Shown piece after piece: positions 1 through 5,108 of a stretch of 13,429 nucleotides of DNA. The notes under the pieces were generated by a model, which worked only from the letters and a program-made list of their open reading frames with translations, was not told where the DNA came from and did not search any database. The translations under genes were made by a program, and so were the position numbers. Origin of the DNA: JAUWNJ01 sp034190305 (lineage in GTDB: Bacteria; Planctomycetota; Phycisphaerae; SM23-33); assembly GCA_034190305.1 (NCBI GenBank), contig JAXHSV010000070.1:1-13429 (forward strand). Direction: 5' to 3'. The first letter of the stretch is position 1, and each line of letters opens with the position of its first letter.

Positions 1-6
1 CTGGGG

Positions 7-86
7 ATTGCGGATTCCAATAATCGTACGCACATGGAAATCCGCAATCTGCATTCCGGGCAAACGCCCGGCCGTATGGCCGCAAT
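7..86. repeat. Dispersed palindromic repeat, copy 1
   Basis: This non-coding stretch holds two nested palindromes. Bases 6-18 (GATTGCGGATTCC) pair with 36-49 (GGAAATCCGCAATC) with one extra A. CGGCC at 70-74 region pairs with GGCCG across a short GTAT loop. The 21 bases at 66-86 recur exactly, in inverted orientation, at 5039-5059, and the ATCCGCAAT block at 40-48 also recurs there at 5070-5078. The spacer between the two blocks differs (17 bases here, 10 there). Two copies in opposite orientation 5 kb apart indicate a dispersed extragenic palindrome. No transposase is seen nearby. Confidence 0.7.
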
Positions 87-244
87 TCGAAATGGGCGCC
101 AAACAGGTCTAAACTCCTCAAAAATCATGTTGGCGTACAGGTCCAGAAAATCAGGTCGCCCCTTATGCAGGTTTCTCCTTGGGTGTTACTAAAGGCGCAT
201 CGTAGGAGTCCGATGAATGTCATTGACAGTAGTAGTGGGACGCG
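87..244. other. Leader region upstream of the HTH gene
   Basis: No gene is recognised between the repeat and the HTH gene apart from the 11-codon leader ORF at 213-248. I see no convincing -35/-10 pair. A strong Shine-Dalgarno-like AGGAG lies at 204-208. Frame 1 is open from the left edge to a TAA at 190-192, but its translation resembles no family and half of it is the palindromic repeat. Confidence 0.4.
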
Positions 245-248
245 ATGA
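213..248 (+). CDS. Putative 11-codon leader ORF overlapping the next start
   Basis: ATG at 213 follows AGGAG (204-208) by four bases and opens a short frame reading MNVIDSSSGTR. It ends in TGA at 246-248, which overlaps the ATG (245-247) of the HTH-receiver gene as ATGA. The HTH gene itself has only a weak GGGA-like ribosome site, and its frame is closed by TAG at 233-235, so no earlier start is possible. The arrangement would suit translational coupling from a leader peptide. No codon bias or homology supports it, and the AGGAG might instead serve the out-of-frame ATG at 217. This is a hypothesis. Confidence 0.3.
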   Translation: MNVIDSSSGTR

Positions 249-844
249 AACGAAAAGAGGTTTTGACAACAGGGGAAGTGGCGAAAATCTGCTGCGTAGC
301 GCCGCGTACAGTCAGCAAGTGGTTCGATACGGGCCGGTTGCGTGGTTATCGAATTCCCGGAAGCAGGGACAGGCGAATTCCGCTGACGCAACTAATCCGG
401 TTCATGAAGGACCACGATATTCCTTTGTCCGGGCTGGAGGGAAATGTTATGCGCATCCTCCTGGTAACTCCGCCGGACTCTGAGACAGCCGCCCTCGCCG
501 ATGAGCTTCGCCGGGTGGATCAGTACGAACTTCAGATCGCCTCGAACGATTTCGAGGTCGGCATGAAGACCGGCGATTTCCACCCGCACGTCATCCTCGT
601 TGACATTCTGTCCGAAGCGATGTCAGCGAAGGAAATTATCAGAAATCTACGGTTGAATTTATCCCTGACTGCCACCCGCATCGTCGCTCTGGCGGGGGCG
701 CCGACCGGCGGGCGGAAACGGACTCTTATGCGGCAGGGGTTCGACGATGTGATCTCCAGTCCCTACAAGTTCGATAAACTCGTCGCAGCCATAGAAGCCG
801 CCACCGACATTATCTCGCAGGTCCATGGAAAAAATGAATATTGA
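245..844 (+). CDS. HTH (MerR/excisionase-type) protein fused to a degenerate receiver domain
   Basis: A 199-residue protein with two domains. Residues 1-60 form a winged-helix HTH of the excisionase/MerR N-terminal type: LTTGEVAKICCVAPRTVSKW is the HTH, followed by the wing RLRGYRIPGSRDRRIP. Residues 69-190 look like a CheY-like receiver (MRILLV at strand 1, HPHVILVD at strand 3). The usual signalling residues are partly missing. The acidic pair after strand 1 is replaced by TPPD (75-78), and the conserved Lys before Pro near the end is Ser172 (SSPYKF). D120 is left as the possible phosphoacceptor. It is probably a cytoplasmic DNA-binding regulator that does not use normal phosphorelay. Its target is unknown and no histidine kinase is adjacent. 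ATG 245 is the first possible start in frame. Its stop codon lies inside the following AT-rich inverted repeat. Confidence 0.75.
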   Translation: MKRKEVLTTGEVAKICCVAPRTVSKWFDTGRLRGYRIPGSRDRRIPLTQLIRFMKDHDIPLSGLEGNVMRILLVTPPDSETAALADELRRVDQYELQIASNDFEVGMKTGDFHPHVILVDILSEAMSAKEIIRNLRLNLSLTATRIVALAGAPTGGRKRTLMRQGFDDVISSPYKFDKLVAAIEAATDIISQVHGKNEY

Positions 845-957
845 ATAATGAAATACGGAATGTCGAATTTCGAAGTAAAAGAAACAAACCACTTTTAAGA
901 GACGCTTTTTTACTTTGTCATTCAAAATTCTCCGCTTATTATTAATTATTCAATATT
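837..957. repeat. AT-rich imperfect inverted repeat (MITE-like)
   Basis: Bases 837-849 (AATATTGAATAAT) are the exact reverse complement of 945-957. Similarity continues inward: the left side reads on through CGGAATGTCGAATTTCGAAGTAAAA, and the reverse complement of the right side reads GCGGAGAATTTTGAATGACAAAGTAAAA, so the arms are about 45 bases with small gaps. The element is much more AT-rich than the flanking genes. It contains the last two codons and stop of the HTH gene. It could be a short non-autonomous mobile element or a large hairpin terminator. I see no encoded protein. Confidence 0.6.
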
Positions 958-965
958 ATTCTCTT

Positions 966-994
966 TTGCAGCAGCGCCGGCGCCTTCCTACAAT
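966..994 (+). promoter_or_regulatory. Candidate sigma-70 promoter for a leaderless sppA mRNA
   Basis: TTGCAG (966-971) is separated by 17 bases from TACAAT (989-994), which matches the -10 consensus at five of six positions. The -35 match is weak (three of six). The expected start site falls at about 1001, the A of the sppA ATG, and no Shine-Dalgarno sequence precedes that ATG. A leaderless transcript is inferred. Confidence 0.45.
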
Positions 995-1000
995 GCTGCC

Positions 1001-2002
1001 ATGAAGAATATACCCGTCCTGATTTGTTTTAGCGTCGCGCTGACCGGTTGCGGGGGCAGCGGATACCTGCTCAAGCCCGTTTCGTTGGACCAGCGTTTGA
1101 CCGAATCGGTCGTCCAGGCCGATCCCGGCTGGGTCTTCAGCAAGGTCGCGTTGATTGACGTCAGCGGATTGATCGTTAACGATCGAACCGGTCCGCTGTT
1201 CGGCGATTGCGAGAATCCCGTAAGCCTGTTTTCGGAGAAACTTGACGCAGCCGCCCGCGACACAAACGTCAAGGCCGTCGTGTTGCGGATCAATTCGCCC
1301 GGGGGAACCGTTCAGGCAACCGAAATAATGTACAATAGCCTGCGCCGGTTCCGAAAACAGAGCGGCAAACCGGTGATTGCGTGCATAACCGACGTCGGGG
1401 CGTCGGGTGGGTACTACCTTGCCTGCGGATCGCAGCGGATTATCTGCCAACCCAGCAGTATTACCGGCTCGATAGGCGTGATGATCCAGACGGTAAATTT
1501 CGCAGGGACAATGAAGATGCTGGGCATAAAGGCCGACGCCGTTACATCGGGCGAACTGAAGGCGATGGGAAGCCCGCTGAAGAAACTGACCGAGCAGGAG
1601 CGGCAGATATTCCAGGACATGGTGAACGAGTTTTACGATCAGTTCGTTCAGGTCGTAGCCGCAGGCCGGAACGGTCTTGATGTGGAGAAAGTCCGCAAAC
1701 TGGCCGATGGTCGCGTATTTACGGGTCGCCGTGCGGTCCGGGTCGGCCTGGTCGATCAACTTGGCGATTTACAGGACGCCGTCGCCGATGCCAAGAAAGC
1801 CGCGGGTATCAGCAAGGCCAAAGTCGTGATGTATCACCGACCGCTGGGGTATCGGGCGAACGTGTACTCGTCTGCGCCGGCCCATGCGCCCGCCACGCAG
1901 ATCAATCTGATTAACCTGCAGTTAGGACAACTGGCGCTGCTTCGCAGGCCCGGCTTCCTGTACCTCTGGAGCACCGACGTGCCGGCGGAAAAAAGTGAAT
2001 GA
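1001..2002 (+). CDS. Signal peptide peptidase SppA-like lipoprotein (peptidase family S49)
   Basis: A 333-residue serine protease of the S49/ClpP-fold family, which degrades cleaved signal peptides or other membrane-associated substrates. Residues 1-17 are a lipoprotein signal peptide with lipobox LTGC, so Cys17 should be lipidated and the enzyme membrane-anchored and facing out of the cytoplasm. Family landmarks are LRINSPGGT (95-103), DVGASGGYYLA (131-141) with the probable nucleophile Ser135, SITGSIGV (153-160), and TSGELKAMGSP (182-192) with the probable general base Lys187. The length and single catalytic domain resemble the short Bacillus-type SppA, not the tandem E. coli form. The tail after about residue 285 is poorly conserved. 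The enzyme looks intact. No partner gene is adjacent, and it is likely a single transcription unit. Confidence 0.88.
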   Translation: MKNIPVLICFSVALTGCGGSGYLLKPVSLDQRLTESVVQADPGWVFSKVALIDVSGLIVNDRTGPLFGDCENPVSLFSEKLDAAARDTNVKAVVLRINSPGGTVQATEIMYNSLRRFRKQSGKPVIACITDVGASGGYYLACGSQRIICQPSSITGSIGVMIQTVNFAGTMKMLGIKADAVTSGELKAMGSPLKKLTEQERQIFQDMVNEFYDQFVQVVAAGRNGLDVEKVRKLADGRVFTGRRAVRVGLVDQLGDLQDAVADAKKAAGISKAKVVMYHRPLGYRANVYSSAPAHAPATQINLINLQLGQLALLRRPGFLYLWSTDVPAEKSE

Positions 2003-2035
2003 TCGTCGTTGATTTTATTTTTCAAAGGGACAACT

Positions 2036-2835
2036 GTGGTACTAACGATTCAGGAAATTAAAGCAAAGTATAAAAAGGCTATTCTCTCTTCTCAGAGCCT
2101 ATATGCCAACAGAAGAGTCGAGGATACGGCTGGGGCGGTTCGGTACACTAACAGTCCGTGGCGAAAGTGCTTCTTCGGCGAGAGCGCGGGATTTCGCCCG
2201 GGTACAAGAAGCAGAAACGCAGGCGAATCCGAGAGATTCGTCGAGTTTTTGCGACGCAGTGTATCGGGTGAAAGACCCGCTCGCAGCCAGGATGACTTTC
2301 ACCACGGGCTGCTAAGGGTAAATTGGTTGAGGATATCACCAGGGATATTATCAGGATAGCCTGGGATCGCGTTTCCGGTCGTGAAGACCGGTTGAGAATG
2401 GACAGAAAGAAAGTAACCATTACAACAAATGGCGAGACCTATAAACTGTCCCAGGATATTCATGTTTATATCGACGAAGTTTTCAGAATCAGTGTGGAGT
2501 GCAAATCCTATACGGAAACGGCGATGTATAAGCGGATACTTATGGATGCTCATCTTCTGAAATACGCTGTTCCAACAATAAAAGCCTTTTTTGCAGTCCA
2601 ATTAGAAAATTTTTTGGGTGGAGATTACGGTGAACATATCCATCCGAAAGGAAGCGATTCGGTCATAACACTCGACAGGGTTTTCCCTGAGTTGAATATT
2701 AATGTTATCACACTTTTAGATGGCGACCGCGACATCAAACGACCACTGCATGACCCTGATTATTTCAAACCGTTGACGGACGAACGCTTGGATTTTGCCA
2801 TAGCGCAAGTTCATTCAGGCAATGAACGAGTTTAA
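2036..2835 (+). pseudogene. Type II restriction endonuclease, frameshifted
   Basis: Two reading frames together give one endonuclease-like protein. The first runs from GTG 2036 (after AAAGGGA at 2024-2030) as VLTIQEIKAKYKKAILSS, through SLYANRRVEDTAGAV, to DDFHHGLL at about 2313. The second takes over at AAG 2314 as KGKLVEDITRDIIRIAWDRV and runs to TAA 2835. The join needs one extra base near 2312-2316. The total of 800 bases is one short of a whole number of codons, as a single-base deletion predicts. The second part has a PD-(D/E)xK-like core, YIDEVFRISVECKSY (Asp, then Glu-Cys-Lys at about 2488-2505). It lies just upstream of a DNA methyltransferase, as a restriction-modification partner. 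The second part is visibly more AT-rich than surrounding genes, suggesting transfer. The second fragment could start at TTG 2323 but would lack the N-terminal third. Family assignment rests on motif and context. Confidence 0.65.
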
Positions 2836-2980
2836 GAATCTCCGTGAGTAACAGATGATGCCGACAGGTTCTCAAAAATCAAGATTGCTGAAAGACTATC
2901 CCGACGCCAAACTTCTGAATCGGGAAAGGAAAGTCATTAACCGCGCAGAAAAGGAGAGGGTTCGAAAAGGGACCAAGCAC

Positions 2981-3787
2981 ATGAAAACGGTTACGGCCTC
3001 CGCCGGCGAAAACATACTTTCAGGGAAACTGGATAAAATATTATGCGGAGACAGCGCAGAGATGTTGCGAGATTTTCCTGATAACTGCGTGGATATTATT
3101 GTTACTTCTCCGCCTTATAATTTTGGTTTGGACTATTCGGATGACGCCCGGAAAGACGCCGTCTGTTGACAGGATTACTTCGACAACCTTAACGCGATAT
3201 GGAAACAGTGTTACCGCGTTCTTAAACCGTCGGGCAGGTTTTGCGTGAACGTTCAGCCGCTGTTCTCGGACTATATGCCGACGCACCATGTAATCTCAAA
3301 ACAACTGCTTGAACTGGGTTTGTTGTGGAAGGCGGAGATTCTTTGGGAAAAGCACAACTACAACTGCAAATATACCGCCTGGGGAAGCTGGAAAAGCCCC
3401 AGTATGCCTTATCTGAAATATACATGGGAATTCGTGGAAGTATTCTGCAAGGAATCTCATCGCAAAAAAGGCCAGGCCGAGAAGATTGACATAACCGGCG
3501 AAGAGTTCAAGAATTGGGTCTATGCCAAATGGGACATCGCGCCAGAGAGAAACATGAAGAAATACAATCATCCGGCAATGTTTCCGGAAGAACTTGTCGT
3601 AAGATTGCTTAAACTGTTCAGTTACCAGGATGATATTGTTCTGGACCCGTTCAATGGTGCAGGGACTGCTGCTCTGGTGGCGTATAAGTTAAAAAGACAC
3701 CACATCGGAATAGATATTTCACCGGAGTACTGTGAAATCGCGGAAGAAAGATTGAAAAATGAGCACAGACAACCCAGGTTATTATGA
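2981..3787 (+). pseudogene. DNA methyltransferase (class beta, TSPPY), interrupted by in-frame TGA
   Basis: S-adenosylmethionine-dependent DNA methyltransferase that should modify the recognition site of the adjacent endonuclease. Motif IV TSPPY (residues 42-46, bases 3104-3118) is of the amino-methyltransferase type; SPPY favours N4-cytosine. It precedes motif I, DPFNGAGTAA (about 3643-3672), which is the class beta order. Between them the frame is cut by TGA at 3167-3169 (DAVC-stop-QDYFDNLNAIW). The frame continues unchanged to TGA 3787, so one substitution explains the break, and a Trp (TGG) would fit the family there. ATG 2981 is chosen because AAGGGA precedes it by eight bases. The frame is open back to ATG 2855 as a charged extension of uncertain status. 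The part after the stop could be made from ATG 3245 but would lack motif IV. Confidence 0.78.
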
Positions 3788-3841
3788 TCCGCCGACACTC
3801 GTCTGCCTGTAGCAGTCCGAAATCCGGAAAAGGCAAAGCAC

Positions 3842-4174
3842 TTGGCCATGAAGATTCGCTGTCAAAAGTGCCGTAAGAAAATATCCATCGACGAAGCTTT
3901 CGCAGGAGGTAATTGTCGCTGTCCGTACTGTAAGGCGATAACGATGGTCTCCGGCGGTTCATCAGCCGGACGCACCGACAGACCCGACAGACCTGACTTG
4001 CCGACTTCTGTTGTGGCCTCGCGGGATCGGCAGGTCGAATCGAGCGAGGCGGTCCCGCTGGCTGAACCGGTTGTAATTCAGGGGGTTACGAGAATAGTGC
4101 TGCTTGGGTTCGTATTGTTTCTACTGGTTATGGGAGCGATTCTGATTATGATGTATGTTCGGTCTTACCGGTAG
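3842..4174 (+). CDS. Small zinc-ribbon protein with C-terminal membrane anchor
   Basis: A 110-residue protein. Residues 5-31 form a zinc ribbon: Cys7-x2-Cys10, then Cys25, Cys27 and Cys30 (CRCPYC), with the ISIDEAFAGG linker that I associate with planctomycete zinc-ribbon proteins. A polar, low-complexity linker follows (residues 37-75, rich in Arg, Asp and Pro, including DRPDRPD). Residues about 82-106 are one transmembrane helix (VLLGFVLFLLVMGAILIMMY), followed by a short basic tail. The ribbon and linker are therefore probably cytoplasmic, with a tail anchor. TTG 3842 is preferred because AAAAGG lies about eight bases upstream; ATG 3848 is the alternative. Function is unknown. Such ribbons may bind nucleic acid or protein. 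Nothing in its neighbours defines its role. Confidence 0.75.
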   Translation: MAMKIRCQKCRKKISIDEAFAGGNCRCPYCKAITMVSGGSSAGRTDRPDRPDLPTSVVASRDRQVESSEAVPLAEPVVIQGVTRIVLLGFVLFLLVMGAILIMMYVRSYR

Positions 4175-4232
4175 CCGTTAGTCAGAACGATTGCCTCGCC
4201 TATCGGCTGTGAATATTAGAAAGGATGTATTG

Positions 4233-5030
4233 ATGATCATAATTGGTGAGAAGATTAACGCGACAAGGAAGTCGATCGCTGCCGCTGTCGCCGAGAAGGA
4301 CGAACGGCACATTATCGCAACTGCCGTCGAGCAGGTCGCCGCCGGTGCGAATTACATCGACCTTAACGGCGGCGATCCGAAGGCTGAAGCCGAAATCGCC
4401 AACATGGAATGGCTGGTGAAACTCATCCAGACCAATATCGATGCGCCGCTTTGTCTTGATTCAGCCAACATAGACGCCATCAAGGCCGGTCTCACGCTGG
4501 CGGAAAAGAAACCCATAGTCAATTCCATCTCCCTTGAGACCGAACGCATGGAGGCCTTCCTGCCCGTACTGGCTGAACACGAGTGCATGGTAATCGGTCT
4601 TTGCATGTCCGACGCCGGCATGCCCACCGGCGCAGACGACCGCGTCGAACGGGCGGAAGGCCTTATCGAGCGGATTACCTCAATCGGAAAGAAAGTCGAT
4701 GAGATTATCATCGACCCTTGCTTCGTTCCCGTCTCAACCGATCCGCAGTCAGCGCGGAATACCTGCGAGGCCATCAGGATAATCCATGAGAAGTTTCCCG
4801 ACGTTCATATCGGTGGCGGATTGAGCAACACGAGTTTCGGTCTGCCGGGGCGAAAATTCATCAACCTGGCTATGGTGGCGACGGCTGTCTATTTCGGTAT
4901 GGATGCCGCCATTGTGGACCCGTGCACGCCGAATATGGTCCCGCTGATGCTGGCCGGCGAGGTCATAAGCGCCTCCGACGAGTGGTGCGCAAACTACGTT
5001 TCCGCACACCGCGAAGGCAAATTGAAATAA
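4233..5030 (+). CDS. acsE: Methyltetrahydrofolate:corrinoid methyltransferase (AcsE/MtrH-like pterin-binding)
   Basis: A 265-residue TIM-barrel enzyme of the pterin-binding family that moves the methyl group of methyltetrahydrofolate to Co(I) of a corrinoid protein, or the reverse. It is cytoplasmic. ATG 4233 is chosen because GAAAGGA (4219-4225) lies eight bases upstream and the protein then begins at the family start MIIIGEKINATRKSI. Conserved pterin-site stretches are YIDLNGG (41-47), LCLDSAN (73-79, Asp76), IVNSIS (95-100, Asn97), IIIDP (158-162, Asp161) and GGGLSNTSFGLP (194-205, Asn199). These lie at nearly the same positions as the folate-binding Asp, Asn, Asp and Asn residues I recall for the Moorella enzyme. 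It is about the usual length. The next gene encodes a corrinoid activator, which supports the role. No corrinoid protein or CO dehydrogenase gene is in the window, so it may serve the Wood-Ljungdahl pathway or a demethylation system. Confidence 0.85.
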   Translation: MIIIGEKINATRKSIAAAVAEKDERHIIATAVEQVAAGANYIDLNGGDPKAEAEIANMEWLVKLIQTNIDAPLCLDSANIDAIKAGLTLAEKKPIVNSISLETERMEAFLPVLAEHECMVIGLCMSDAGMPTGADDRVERAEGLIERITSIGKKVDEIIIDPCFVPVSTDPQSARNTCEAIRIIHEKFPDVHIGGGLSNTSFGLPGRKFINLAMVATAVYFGMDAAIVDPCTPNMVPLMLAGEVISASDEWCANYVSAHREGKLK

Positions 5031-5038
5031 CCCTTCAG

Positions 5039-5078
5039 ATTGCGGCCATACGGCCGGGCTTCTGTCCGGATTGCGGAT
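5039..5078. repeat. Dispersed palindromic repeat, copy 2 (inverted)
   Basis: Bases 5039-5059 are the exact reverse complement of 66-86, and ATTGCGGAT at 5070-5078 matches 40-48 inverted. CGGCC and GGCCG form a short hairpin. The repeat begins eight bases after the acsE-like stop codon and fills most of the gap to the activator gene. Confidence 0.7.
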
Positions 5079-5108
5079 AAAAAAAGAAATTCGCGTAATT
5101 CGTGAAAT

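Noticed and set aside
1..192. Open frame 1 from the left edge to TAA at 190-192 as the end of an upstream gene
   Set aside because: Its translation resembles nothing, and about half of it is a palindromic repeat present elsewhere between genes.
217..483. 88-residue plus-strand frame starting at ATG 217 with a well-spaced AGGAG
   Set aside because: It runs out of frame through the recognisable HTH gene and shows no domain; it is a shadow frame.
956..1759. Long minus-strand frame opposite sppA
   Set aside because: It is antisense to a clear S49 peptidase, with no recognisable domain; long shadow frames are expected in GC-rich DNA.
2103..2315. 70-residue plus-strand frame inside the endonuclease region
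   Set aside because: It has an ATG but no ribosome site or family, and the other frame reads as the N-terminal part of the endonuclease joined to DDFHHGLL.
3167..3169. TGA read as selenocysteine or as Trp by an altered genetic code
   Set aside because: Other genes here end in TGA and use TGG for Trp, and no selenocysteine stem-loop or family precedent is apparent. A nonsense mutation is simpler.
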